The translations under genes were made by a program, and so were the position numbers. This document shows positions 47,380-58,941 of a DNA stretch of 64,000 nt, in pieces (the first letter of the stretch is position 1; every line of letters begins with the position of its first letter). Source of the DNA: Diphasiastrum complanatum (taxonomy: Eukaryota > Streptophyta > Lycopodiopsida > Lycopodiales > Lycopodiaceae); contig MU832232.1 in assembly GCA_029204225.1 (NCBI GenBank), positions 17,445 to 81,444 on the forward strand, read 5' to 3'. A model generated the notes under the pieces. It was given only the letters and a program-made list of their open reading frames with translations, was not told the origin of the DNA and did no database searches.

Positions 47380-49200
47380 TCGGGGAAATCATAAGGAGTG
47401 AAGATGATCCATAAGAGTCTTTTGAGACACCAATCGCTGATTTGCCACCAAATATTCAAAGGGAGACATAAAAGACTACACTAGTGGTGGAAGTAAATCT
47501 CTGGTAGTGCGAAAAGCGTTTTGAAAAGGAAAATTGTCGGTTTCCACATGAGCCACCGAATCAAGAAGAAGAGGCTTGTTATCTTGTTGAAACCTGGAAA
47601 CTAGTGCAGAGGCAACAAGAGCCCAACTCTCTAGAAAAGTAGCTAGAGCATTGCACGCGGTAGATACTAGACCAACACCACTCGAGAAAGCAAGAAGAGA
47701 AATTTGTGCCTAGAAAATTGAGATTCACAAGTGTTAAAGATGCATGGCCCTAAAATTTGACCAAATACGCCCAGCAAAGTATCATCAAAATCTCTAGGTA
47801 ATGATAATACGCCATGTAAAGGAGAAACACAACACAGAAGATAGCCAAGACGTTGGGCAAAGCACTGAGTGAGAATTCCAAAATCAACCTGAGAGTTTCC
47901 AAACTTTGGCAACATATCAGGATGACGAGTAAATTCTTCTAGAGAATCTCACATAAATGAAATAACATACCCAAGAGAACCGATGGGAACACCAACTGCC
48001 TTAATGCCATGCTTAGGAGTAATGAATCATACAGGGAAGGAGAAATCAATTGGAAGGCCTTTTGGACACCAAGCTACACACTTAGACCTGTTCACATTAA
48101 GCCCAAGAGAGGAAAATTGCTCTGAAAATTGCAAAAAAATTGGGATGACGTAACTAGCAGGTCCCACAATATGTGTATCATCTGAAATGGAGGGGAATAA
48201 ACAGGAGGAAAAAGTCGTAGCAATAGCATGCAATGCACAAACAGAGTTGAAAGCATTCGCAACATCAACTTGTAAGACTACCCAGTCAGGATGAAGATCC
48301 AAAATAGCTCGTAAAGCATGAACGACAATCTCACAACCACCAGCATTAGCACACCCAAACTGAAATGGAAAAAGATGAGCATGAAAGGCTTCCGGCTGAA
48401 ACTGAAAAAAAAGTGCCCTTGCAACCAACCTATAGAAACATTCACCTATTGCAATTGGATGCACACTACCAGAGGATTTATTCAAAGCTAAAAGATGAGC
48501 GACACCTAAAAGATGAGCAACTATAAGAGGAATCTGTTCACAAGCAATGAAGGAGCACACCTTGATAAGAAGATCAAAGCCAATAGTAGGTGTTCAATGA
48601 CCATCCTTGAAGGCCCACCATTTGAGAGATGAGGACTGCGAAGAAAAGCTTTGATAAAATGAACCTCTGTCAGTTGGAGATTAGAGTCAGGCTAAAAGTC
48701 TTCTACAAACAAAGGGAGAGTATCATTGGCATAGGGATGAAGCCATTCAGTGTCTAAATAGATTAAAAGAAGGCATTGTTGTAACTGAAGGAGCGAGGGC
48801 ACGTGATGCACGAGAATATTCACCAGCTTGCCCAAGCAAAACACAACGACATAGACGACTATGAATAGGAATGGATGCAGAGTCCGAGATAGAAACAAAC
48901 TCATGCTTAGCGCAAGTGCAGTGCAACGAAGAAAAAGCTCTTCCTGTAAATTTTTTAAATCACATGACATGAAACGCCGAATTCTGTTACGAGTTTCTCG
49001 ATGACCTACTTCGTCACCTCTAGGAGAAAGAGGCAAACACCAAAGGCGAAAGAGTAAAAAGGTGTGCCAAGCAGCAATATCAAAAGGGTTGGTAGCCAAA
49101 CAGGTTGAAGGCAACCGAAGAGCTCTTTGTAAGTCCAAGCGAGGCAAAAAAAACAAATGCCTCGCAACATTGCTTGCCGACAAGCAATGCTGCCATGCAA
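47380..49200 (-). pseudogene. RLE-type LINE, N-terminal region and RT
   Basis: Minus strand from about 49200: an N-terminal block (NPFDIAAWHTFLLFRLWCLP, LSPRGDEVGHRETRNRIRRF), then RT: HPIAIGECFYRLVARALFF, FPFQFGCANAGGCEIVVHAL, LQVDVANAFNS (motif A region with catalytic Asp), and SDDTHIVGP (motif C, first residues altered from the usual ADD). About 55 residues between NAFNS and this block, including the QGDPL motif, are deleted. After RT come GVPIGSLGYV, FGILTQCFAQRLGYLL and a stretch to about 47390 (QKTLMDHLHS). Many stops. The C-terminal endonuclease part is found inverted at 44.65-45.42 kb. Confidence 0.75.
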
Positions 49201-49563
49201 TTGTTTTTTCCCATGGCTCTTGATAATCCTTTCATGTTCCTAATAATCACATGCTCTACCCACCATTTTTTTTTTTAAAACTTATTGAACTTTGTAAGTT
49301 TGCCCATTGCCGCCCTCATTTGAGGGAGACAAATTTTTTTTTCTCCTTGCTCTCATATTTAAAGAGTGGGGAAGCATTCTTCCTCATTCAAAATCAACAA
49401 TGCAAGAGAATTAAAAAAGTGACATATGTAACCAACTTCCAAGTCTTTTATACGAACCTACTAAGTGTATATATTGATCAACATGAATCCCATGATGTCA
49501 GCATCCTCCAAGCCTTTAACACAAACCACAGAGGTGTATATGTTGGTTGATAATAACTCCATT
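49201..49563. other. No gene recognised
   Basis: AT-rich; possible 5' end of the LINE at its left edge. Confidence 0.4.

Positions 49564-49596
<33 letters not shown>
49564..49596. repeat. ATG trinucleotide microsatellite
   Basis: (ATG)11, uninterrupted. Confidence 0.95.
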
Positions 49597-50943
49597 TCAT
49601 CTTATTAGAATTTGAAGAGCACGAAAGAATTTTTCTTGATACTATTATCTGGTTTAATTTTTCATAGAAAAATCTTACTTGTATTCATCAAGAAAAAGTG
49701 AATAAATACTAAAAGACTATGGATACCTAAACACAAAATTTTGTTCACAAGGGCGAGTATTGATTATAGCTAGAAAATTGACATTACTAAAAAAAACAGC
49801 ATCAAGACATTCAACAAGTACGGACAATATTTCAGAGTTCTGAAGGTTATCTTCCAAAGTAATGGTTTAAATATTTCCACCATTCAAAATAGCTTTTCTT
49901 GCTACAATGAATATGAGAAATCATGCATTATATATAGCATTGATGCCCTCAATATTTGCATCCTTCGGAAGAGGGAACACTATTGTCAACACTTCCTTGT
50001 GTAAATAATGGCCCACGATAATGCATTCCAGCCAAGGTGTTTTGTGAAGATTCAAAGTTAAGACGTGCCAACTTTTCAGTCCATTGGTCACCCCTAAAGT
50101 GTTGTGTGCCTCAAAAAGCACAATCTATAATGCTTATGAATAGAAATTGGGCACAAATATCCAAACTCTATGTATCCAGGTTATCAATGGAAAGGCTTCA
50201 ATTTTGCACTATATCATGTTAGTGGAGTTTATTGTCTCCCCCTCTACACTTAGAAAGCAACATATAGATTATTGTTATTCTAAACGATACATATATTAGG
50301 GGACTGTAACACGTCATTCATGATATACATAGTATGCACTCACATCTTTGACACAATTGAGACATCAATGACACCACATGACAAGTTACATCATCAGGCC
50401 TCTCTCTTAGAATCTTCCTTGGGAAGATCACCATGCATTTTGACATCTTTATACCATATACATTAGACAAGTGTGGCGTGGCCCACTAAGATGGATTTCT
50501 ACAAGCAACACTTTTTACAATGTAAAACAAAGGTTACTATTGTGGTAATTGGCTATCTTAGAGCTCTATGTCACAATCTTCAATTTACGACGAGTTAACT
50601 TACAATCTCCTCATACCATGTACATATTAAGATAGGCAAAATTGAGAAACATCAAAGTGGTATAGGTTGTACTATGTCCAAGGTAGAGAGTGGGGAACAT
50701 ATTGCTTGAGGCAGGTACACAACAAACATCAAATTTGTACTTTGTGTGCGAAGAACATCAAATCTATACTAATTTTGGGGTAGAGAAAGTGGAACATCAT
50801 TATTTTGGTGCCTACTATATTACTATCAAATAAGGATACTACCACCTCTTCTATAGTTGATCTCTCACCCTTAGAGATGTAGGTGTTCCACATACTCAAA
50901 TGCAAATCACTAAGATAGATAATATATGCATTTACATTTCATA
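49597..50943. other. No gene recognised
   Basis: No domain recognised in any frame; the longest is 66 codons at 49921-50121 on the minus strand. Confidence 0.4.
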
Positions 50944-51214
50944 CCCTTCCAATGGCTAACAAGTAGAATTTCTATTTTCTTTTTTAATGTCTAGTTTTTC
51001 CAAAATGTTCATGCATATGTATTCTTGTTAATGTATATCTATTGTCAAAGGGAGCTTAGCATGCCTATCCAACTTACAAAAGATAGACAACCTGGTGCCC
51101 TCCCAATGGCTAACAAGTAGACATTTCTCATTTCTTTTGTAATGTCTAAATCTTTCCAAAATATACATGCATATGTCTTCTTTTTTTATGTATACCTATT
51201 GTCAAAGGGAGCAT
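50944..51214. repeat. Tandem duplication, period about 155 bp
   Basis: Segment 50944-51056 and segment 51099-51214 share CCAATGGCTAACAAGTAG, AATGTCTA, TTTCCAAAAT, ATGCATATGT and ATTGTCAAAGGGAGC in order. Diverged by about 20%. Confidence 0.75.
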
Positions 51215-51939
51215 GACCGCATTAGATCTAGTCTTTTCAAAAGCTAGAGAACCTAGATTTCATTTAGACACATATCATGTGTAAGGGCTGGCCATCTCTT
51301 ATGTTCTTGGAGACATTCATCTTTTATGTTCTTGGATTCGTATGCTCTCACTAGATATTGCATACTTGGATGTACTTGTATACGATGCTTTTGGTGGAGA
51401 GAAGTTGAAAAAGCTTTTCTTTTGATGTTTCTTCTTCTAACATTGCATACCCCATAATGAGTGATAATGGATGATACGTTCAATTTGCAATGATGATGTG
51501 AATATGAATTTCTAGTCTACTATTCAATCATGCACATTATGACGAAGGCACACTACATGTCAAACATCTGGGCCATCTATGATACAACCTCTTGCTATAA
51601 ATGGATTGAACTAATTTATCAAGGGACAAATTATCTGAAACTTCTCTCTCAAATATGTGAAGCTTATATAATCCTCCACTTCTACAAACTTTATTCTTCA
51701 TTCCTTTTAAGTCCAATTTTGTAGAAATGAAGTGAACTTCAAAAATCTTTGTACTATTCACTCAAAAGAAAGAGGAGATCCATGTCACGCACATATTGTA
51801 GAAACTCACCTAAACCTAAACATGAGAAAAAGAGAGCTACGAGCTACAAAATTGATGCTCTTTGTCAAATCATTGCTTTGCACTTCTTTGAAGTTTCAAG
51901 GTTTAGTCTTCTTGTATATAATAGTGAAAAACTAAGTTG
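51215..51939. other. No gene recognised
   Basis: AT-rich host sequence of element B; its CAAAG at 51940-51944 is the duplicated target. Confidence 0.4.
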
Positions 51940-51944
51940 CAAAG

Positions 51945-52395
51945 AGTTATGAACGTAGCCACGGCTGATCTAGATTTAGTCTATGAAAGCATCACATAAG
52001 CAAGACTTAACCCTAGAAAGCAGGAGAGAGAAAGCTTAAAGAGAATAAAGAAGGAGATCATATCATAAGCCAAGTAACAAATGACACAGAATCCCTACTT
52101 ATAGCCAAGAGAAAGCCCTAAAAGGAAGCTTCCAGTGGCTAGGGCCAAACTGAGAGGGAAAATAGTGCGCCCTCCAAGAAGGCTCCCACTCTCAGTAATA
52201 TGACCAAATAACCAATATAGTGAATCATAGGGCCCAAGGCCAATAATATGGTCTAAATGTCAATAATCGGGCCCAAGGCCAACCATATAGTCTAAATGTC
52301 AAATAATGAATAAAAAAGGGCCCAAAGCCTGCCTATGCATAAAGTAAAGTAAATGTAAATGGACATGGCGAATGTAATGAGCCGATTCCATTACT
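51945..52395 (-). repeat. 3' LTR of B
   Basis: 451 bp. Its minus-strand start reads AGTAATGG in place of AGTTATGG, a single change in the terminal repeat. Confidence 0.95.
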
Positions 52396-52407
52396 CTCCC
52401 CGACACA
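52396..52407 (-). promoter_or_regulatory. Polypurine tract of B
   Basis: Minus strand TGTGTCGGGGAG, identical to that of A, directly next to the 3' LTR. The captured segment begins two bases upstream of it. Confidence 0.85.
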
Positions 52408-52409
52408 AA

Positions 52410-52732
52410 CGAGCGAGCTTGAACTTGTGGGAGCGCCAATGATTCTGCTAGCAACTATGTGGACTAACAAAATGACTTCTGAACAGTGTTTAAATGCCAT
52501 TCAGTCGGCCGCATTATCTGTCCTCAGCTTTTTCTGGGAGATATGCAACCTATGCACCAGTTCTAGTGATTGGGGTTTAGACTTTACAACACTGGCTCAA
52601 CATTTACCATGGCTTCCATTAATCTACAATGGCATCGTCTGTGGTGGAATTTGCAGCTGGTTGGAAATACGGGCTCTGCGTGGAGTGAACGCATCCGTCG
52701 CCACTTTGATTTACATGACTATTCCGGTCTGG
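52410..52732 (+). pseudogene. Captured EamA/DMT transporter gene fragment
   Basis: 323 bp present in B but replaced by three bases (AAT) in A, between the gag-pol stop and the polypurine tract. On the plus strand, antisense to B, it is open for about 107 codons and resembles the C-terminal half of a plant EamA-type drug/metabolite transporter: a helix around QSAALSVLSFFWEI, then LPWLPLIYNGIVCGG, SWLEIRALRGVNAS and VATLIYMTIPVW, where family members have W.PLLYTGI, E..AL..V.A and IY...PVWGA. The fragment stops right after the VW block, so it lacks the last helices and any start. It has no stop codons, suggesting recent capture, perhaps of a spliced transcript by template switching. Confidence 0.75.
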
Positions 52733-52759
52733 AAGACCCAACTGCCATAAAGGACTGGA

Positions 52760-55700
52760 TCAAGTAACAACAAGCCCTGGAGGATCAACTGGAACAACAT
52801 CTGGTGTAGTAACAACTAGAGCAACAACTGATGTAGAGGAATCAACAAGTGCGGCAAGAGCACGAGCCTGATCCACAAGTGACGATGTATGATAAAAGAC
52901 ATCAATAGGCTCTCATGTGGCCTCCTCAACAGGACGACCATCCCACTGGACTAGGAACTGAATCTGCCGGCGGCGTCGACTATGATGCAAACGCACCTGA
53001 AGGATAGCAGCAGGTAATAAAGGAAAGAGATCCGGTGCAGTAGGAAACTCAACATCACGAGGAGCATCATCCTCAATAGCAGCACGTAATAAACTGACAT
53101 GGAATATATCACAGGCACGTGTGGAAGCAGGAAGCTGAAGACGATATGTAACTGGACTAAGAACCTCCAATATACAATAAGGCCCATAATAACGTGGTGC
53201 AAGCTTCTCAGTAGAAGCATGGCCCTGAATAAAATGATGACGTGCAAACCGTAGGCGTACATATACCATATCACCAACATGAAACTCAACATGATGTCGA
53301 TGATGATCAACTGAAGCCTGATAACGCTGCTGGACCTGCTGCAAATGGGAACTGGCCTGGAGAATAAGCTCGCGAGCACCTGATAGAAATGAAGACAGTG
53401 TCACAGGTGTATCCTCGGGAGGAAGAGGAATACCAGGTAAAAGAGGTGCATAACTATGAGATAATAAAAATGATGCAACGCCGGTGCTGGTACTAACAGA
53501 GCTGTTATAGCTATACTCTGCCAAACATAAGTGCTGATCTCAATCCCTCCCTGAAGGAGTAACAAAATGGCGCAAATAATCCTCAAGGATCCTGTTAAGG
53601 ACCTCAGACTGCCCATCAGAAGTAGAATGATAAGCAGACCCCATAAAAAGCTGTACATCCAATATACGCATAAGCTCTGTCCAGAACAATGATGTAAACT
53701 TACTATCCCGATCAGAAAGGATAGTACGAGAAAACCCATGTAGGCGAAATATCTCTGAAAGGAACAAGCGTGCACACTGCTCTGCTGTGATAGTACTGCG
53801 GACGGGTATGAAATGTGCCTGTTTCGAGAACCTGTCAACTACCACCATACATGAATCGTGACCACGACGGGTGCGGGGAAGGCCAATGATGAAGTCCATA
53901 GAAATATCAGTCCACTGGCGGTGAGGAATAGGCCAACTCTGAAGCAAACCAGCGGACTTAGCACGGGAGTACTTATTACGTAAGCAGAAAGGACAGGTAC
54001 GAATAAGTACAACAAGCTCTTTCCTAAGGGATGGCCAATAGAAATGATCCTTAAGACGAGCATAAGACTTCTGAAAACCAAAATGACCCCCAACTGGAGA
54101 CGAATGAGCATCCGACAACAACTGAGAACGGATACCCAAAGAACTAGGAATACAAAGAGAACCATAATGATAAAGACGGTGGTCAACAATGGAATAAGCC
54201 TGATGAGGTGAAGACGACATAGGTGGAGCAGAACTATAAACATCACGAAAATCAGAACATGTAAGATAACCAGATGGAAGATCATCAAACCAAGAAGGGA
54301 TCATGGCAACAAGGGTATTCAATAAAGCAGGAAGTCTAGACAATGCGTCAGCAGCAGTGTTAGCACGACCAGGACGATATAAAATAGAAAAATCAAAAGA
54401 TTGTAAAAACTGCAACCAACGAAACTGACGATCACTAAGATCATGCTGGGAGAAGAGATAACGTAAGGACTGATGATCAATAACGATATCAAAAGGAACA
54501 CGGTACAGGTAATGGCGCCACTTCTTAAGAGCATAGATAATGGCAAAAAGCTCTTTCTCATGGACAGAATAACGTTGCTCATAAGGGCGTAAACGACGCG
54601 ACTCATAAGCAATAATATACTGAGACTGACGAAGCAAGACACTCAAACCAACATTACTAGCATCGGTCTCAACAATAAATTTCTGATCAAACTGTGATAA
54701 ACACAGGACAGACGCCTCCAGAACAGCACGACAAAGAGTGTCAAAGGCGAACTGACAATCAGAAGTCCAAACAAAAGCACTAGACTTCTTCAAAAGGGCA
54801 TGAAGAGGGGCACCCACAGTGGCAAAGTGAGGAACAGGACGACGAAGGTGAGTAGCAAGACCAAGAAACATACGAACATGGTGGACATCTGTGGGAACAG
54901 GCCAATCAGCGATTGCCCGAACCTTATGAGAGTCCAAACGAGTACGACCATCACAAATAAGAAATCCTAAAAACTCAATCTCAACAACAGCAAAGGAACA
55001 CTTAGAAAGTTTAGCAAACAACTGGTGATGAACAAGCAATTGAAATACAGATCAAAGATGTAACACATGCTCATCAAGAGTCTTACTAAAAACAAGAATA
55101 TCATCAAAATAAACTAAAACACAACGACCAAGGAGAGGACACATGATGTTATTCATCACATTCTGGAACGTAGGTGGACCATTAGTAAAACCAAAAGGAA
55201 GAAAACGAAACTCATACAAACCAAGATGGGTACGAAACGCAGTCTTGTGTTCGTCCGAAGGATGCATCCTAATCTGGTGATAGCCGGAACGTAAGTCTAT
55301 CTTAGAGAAAAGATGAGAGGTGCCTAACTGGTCAAAGAGATCATCCATGTGAGGAATATGATACTGGTTACGGATGGTCAACTTATTGAGGGCACGATAA
55401 TCAATGCATAGGCGTTTGGAACCATCTTTCTTACTGACAAGGAGAACAGGAGCACCAAAAGGACTGTGACTAGGAACAATAAGGCCCTGATCTAGTAAAG
55501 TAGTAATCTGAAGCTCAACCTCATCACGCTCAGACTTAGACATACGCTAAGGAGGCCGGGAGGGAGGAGCAGAACCAGGACGCAAATCAATATGGTGGTT
55601 TACATCACGTAATGGTGGTAGCGTCGTAGGTTTTGAAAAGACAAATGCATACTGATGTAATAAGTCAGAGATCACCTGAGGAACAGCTGCTGGAGGAGAG

Positions 55701-57470
55701 GTAGTCACTGGAGAATCTGTTGCAGCACGCTGAACACATAATAAAGCTGCACAATGAGCCTTAGGTAGGCTGCCGATAAACTGCTTCCCACTGACCAGTT
55801 GGAAATCTGCCTGAGAATCAATACCAGCAAGTGAGTGGGTCACTGCATCATGAACAAATGTCAATGTCTGCTGAGTCAGGTCCAAAGTAACCGCTCCCAA
55901 TGAAGCAAACCAATCAGCACCAAGGATAAGGTCATAGCGCTCCAGAGGAATGATATAAAGATCTGCCTGTCCAGAAAAATCACCAATGCGGTAGGATAAT
56001 CCCTGAAACATTTGAGAACTAGGAAATGAGTGAGAACTGGCAACCTCGACTGTGAGAGGCTGTGGAGCAAGAATAGGTCAAGCGCGTATCCGGCTGAGAA
56101 CATAACTGCTGATAAAGGAATGAGTGCTGCCGGTATCAACTAAAGCAATATACTCACGATCAGTAATGCGCACACGTAGCCGAATGGAGCAAGTACCGGG
56201 GCACCCTGTCCAGGTAGCATAAGCAAGCTGAGCATGGCAAGTAGCAGGAAGTAAATCAGTAGAAGGCTCAGGAGATAGATCAGGCTCATCAGATATATGA
56301 ATGTAGATATCGAACTCATCTGGGGTAGTGCCCTCACGGTAGAAAACAGCAGTAGAAATAGGCAGGAGCTGGCGGCAATCACGGGCAATGTGGTCAGGAC
56401 TCTTACAACGAAAGCAAAGACGCTTCTGCTGAATGTCAGCGAACTCTGCAGACGTGTAACGTCGGACAAAAGCAGGACGAGGAGGCGGAGGGCGAGGAGC
56501 GGGAGAAGTAAGAGAAGAGGTCGGGACGACAGTGGATGGGACAGATGGGGCCGGAGATGGTAGAGGTGAAAGAGATGGACGGGGTCGGAAAAAGCGAAAG
56601 GGAGCAGGATCAAGGTACTTATGCTGTAAAGTACTAGCAAGGGACATGGCCTCAACAAGTGTGGGTGGACGGAAAGAAGAGACATCGTATCGTAGAGCAC
56701 CACGAAGTCCAGCAATGTAGCGAGAAATAAGCTCGGTGGGCTGAAGATCTGTAAAGAGGTAGGAAAGGTCCATAAACTGATCTGTATAGGAAGAAAGATC
56801 ACCAGTTTGAGTAAGACTACGGAATATATCACGCTGGCGGCTCAGCCACTGAGGGTTAATCATAGCATGACGAAGATCACGACGAAAGGTAGGCCATAAC
56901 TGGAGACCGTCCCGATCAGGGGTCAAGTCGGTAGACCTGCCACCAAGTGGCAGCACGTCCATCTAAATGTAAGGCGGCTAATTGGATCTTCTAAGGATCA
57001 GTCCTAGGGTAAATCTGAAAATAAGTATCAAGCTTTGCAAACCAATTCTCTAACAAGTTCCCGTCAGAGGAACCAGAATAGGTGGCAAGCTGTACCCGAT
57101 CACGAAAATCTCGAGTAAAATGTGGCTCAGGAGCTAGATGTCGTGAAAAATGTGACTCAGGAGCTGTAGTACGTGAAAAACTGGGTGGTGGGTTAGGTGG
57201 AAAATAAGGCCCACTGCCAAAGGAAGTAGACGAGGATGGAAGTCCAAATGGAGACCCAAATGATGAATGAACAGGGGCTTTGCCAGGTCCATGTGGCTGT
57301 AAGGAATCAATCTGTGACTGCATAGTGGCAAAGTCGGTCTGTAGAGTGGTAAAACCGGTCATCATTTGGTCGAAACGACTACTGAGGAGAGTAAGAGAGT
57401 CACACATATCAGCAAACTGTTCATCTAAAGGTCCGGAATGACTCGCAGGTGTAGTGGGTGAGCTAGCCAT
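52760..57470 (-). pseudogene. Gag-pol polyprotein of chromovirus B, seven lesions
   Basis: Same domain order as A (gag, CCHC, protease, RT, RNase H, integrase, chromodomain), from ATG at 57470 to TGA at 52760-52762. Lesions: TAG at 56991-56993 (Gln), an extra base in the G run at 56919-56922, TGA at 56078-56080 (Ser), TAG at 55547-55549 (Tyr), TGA at 55052-55054 (the one also in A), TGA at 53540-53542 (Trp) and TGA at 52913-52915 (Trp in the chromodomain). RNase H is intact where A has its 2 bp deletion. Confidence 0.95.
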
Positions 57471-58474
57471 GAGGAAGAAAAAGTAAGCGAGAAAAGAAAT
57501 GTGCTAAACAATTGGACGAACTGAAGGAGAGGACATAAGTCGTCACAACAGGCACGCCAATGAAAAGACACAATAGAACTCGCGATGTAAGATGAACGGA
57601 AAGGACAACTAAGTAAGAAATACCTCGTAACCGCAACCAGAAGTGAGCTGAAAAATAGCGGCGATATGTCGAAGTACCGGACAGCCTCCAAAAAAGATGC
57701 TAAGGGCTCGACAACATGGAGTAAACGGTGGGTAAAAGTATGGGAAACAATAATGGACTATGGGGCTGGAAAGGGAGCAGCCAAGGAAAGGAAGTGATAA
57801 CAAAAAGGAAGTATGGACAGCGAGGAAACAAGGCTGAAAAATCAGAGATCGCTTTGGGTAAAAAAAAGTTTGCGATAAAGACGGGGTGCAATCCCGATGC
57901 GCGATGAAGTTGGGTGGAGTGGCTTTCTAAGCATCTAGGCATGTTCGTATTGTCCGGGGTAAGGTTGCGAACACAGACAGCAGTGTAGGAGGGTGAGATG
58001 AAATTGAGGCGGATGTAGGACGCCAGCTATGGTGGAGTGTGGGCGTCAAGAGAGGTAGTAAACGACAAAAAAAAATTTGGATCAAAAAGATGGGTTGGTA
58101 GGGCGCTAGGAGTGGCTGATGGAAGGTGGCGAATAGGAACAACAAAAAGTGGAAATTTTCAGCAAAGGAAGGAGCAGTAGGGCGCTTGGTCAGCAAGCAT
58201 GAGGGCGCCCAATAGGGCAGCAAATAGGAGGCAGTAGGGCGCCCAAAAATAGGGGAGGAAAAAGGTTGAAAATGCAACAGTAGGCAGCCAGCAAGAGGGC
58301 GCTAGAAATGGGTAGCACGTGGGCGCCTGTCCTCCTCCGATCCGTCGTGAAAATCTGCAAGACAAGTGTGAAGAAATACTGAAGATCCGACTGAAAAATC
58401 GTGAAGATCCAAGCTGAAGATGGGCGCCCCTCCTGTGAGAGAAAAATCTGCTCAATGGAGATGCTCACGAAAGT
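57471..58474 (-). mobile_element. Leader of B
   Basis: About 1 kb, colinear with the leader of A apart from short indels, and with the same GCGCCC repeats. Open frames in it do not stay in register with A. Confidence 0.8.
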
Positions 58475-58486
58475 GCTCTGATACCA
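58475..58486 (-). promoter_or_regulatory. Primer-binding site of B
   Basis: Complement GCTCTGATACCA abuts the LTR at 58487. Confidence 0.9.
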
Positions 58487-58936
58487 AGTTATGAACGTAG
58501 CCACGCCTGATCTAGATTTAGTCTATGAAAGCATCACATAAGCAAGACTTAACCCTAGAAAGCAGGAGAGAGAAAGCTTAAAGAGACTAAAGAAGGAGAT
58601 CATATCATAAGCCAAGTAACAAATGACACAGAATCCCTACTTATAGCCAAGAGGAAGCCCTAAAAGGAAGCTTCCAGTGGCTAGGGCCAAACTGAGAGGG
58701 AAATAGTGCGCCCTCCAAGAAGGCCCGCACTCTCAGTAATATGACCAAATAACCAATATAGTGAATCATAGGGCCCAAGGCCAATAATATGGTCTAAATG
58801 TCAATAATAGGGCCCAAGGCCAACCATATAGTCTAAATGTCAAATAATGAATAAAAAAGGGCCCAAAGCCTGCCTATGCATAAAGTAAAGTAAATGCAAA
58901 TGGACATGGCGAATGTAATGAGCCGAATCCATAACT
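58487..58936 (-). repeat. 5' LTR of B
   Basis: 450 bp, ends AGTTATGG and CATAACT on the minus strand, with the same TATA box and TGGGCCC boxes as A. CAAAG follows at 58937. Confidence 0.95.
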
Positions 58937-58941
58937 CAAAG

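Larger units (their letters stand above)
51945..58936 (-). mobile_element. Chromovirus B (Ty3/gypsy), 6,992 bp, with captured gene fragment
   Basis: Sister copy of A in opposite orientation: LTRs of 451 and 450 bp, primer site, leader, gag-pol, polypurine tract, and CAAAG duplications at 51940-51944 and 58937-58941. Ends are AGTTATG...CATAACT. The LTRs differ at about nine substitutions and one indel by eye (near 2%). It is 344 bp longer than A, mostly because of the insertion at 52410-52732. Confidence 0.95.

Noticed and set aside
55052-55054. TGA as a selenocysteine or programmed recoding signal
   Set aside because: Land plants lack selenocysteine insertion, and no readthrough context (such as TGA C) is present; kept only as a shared-lesion observation.
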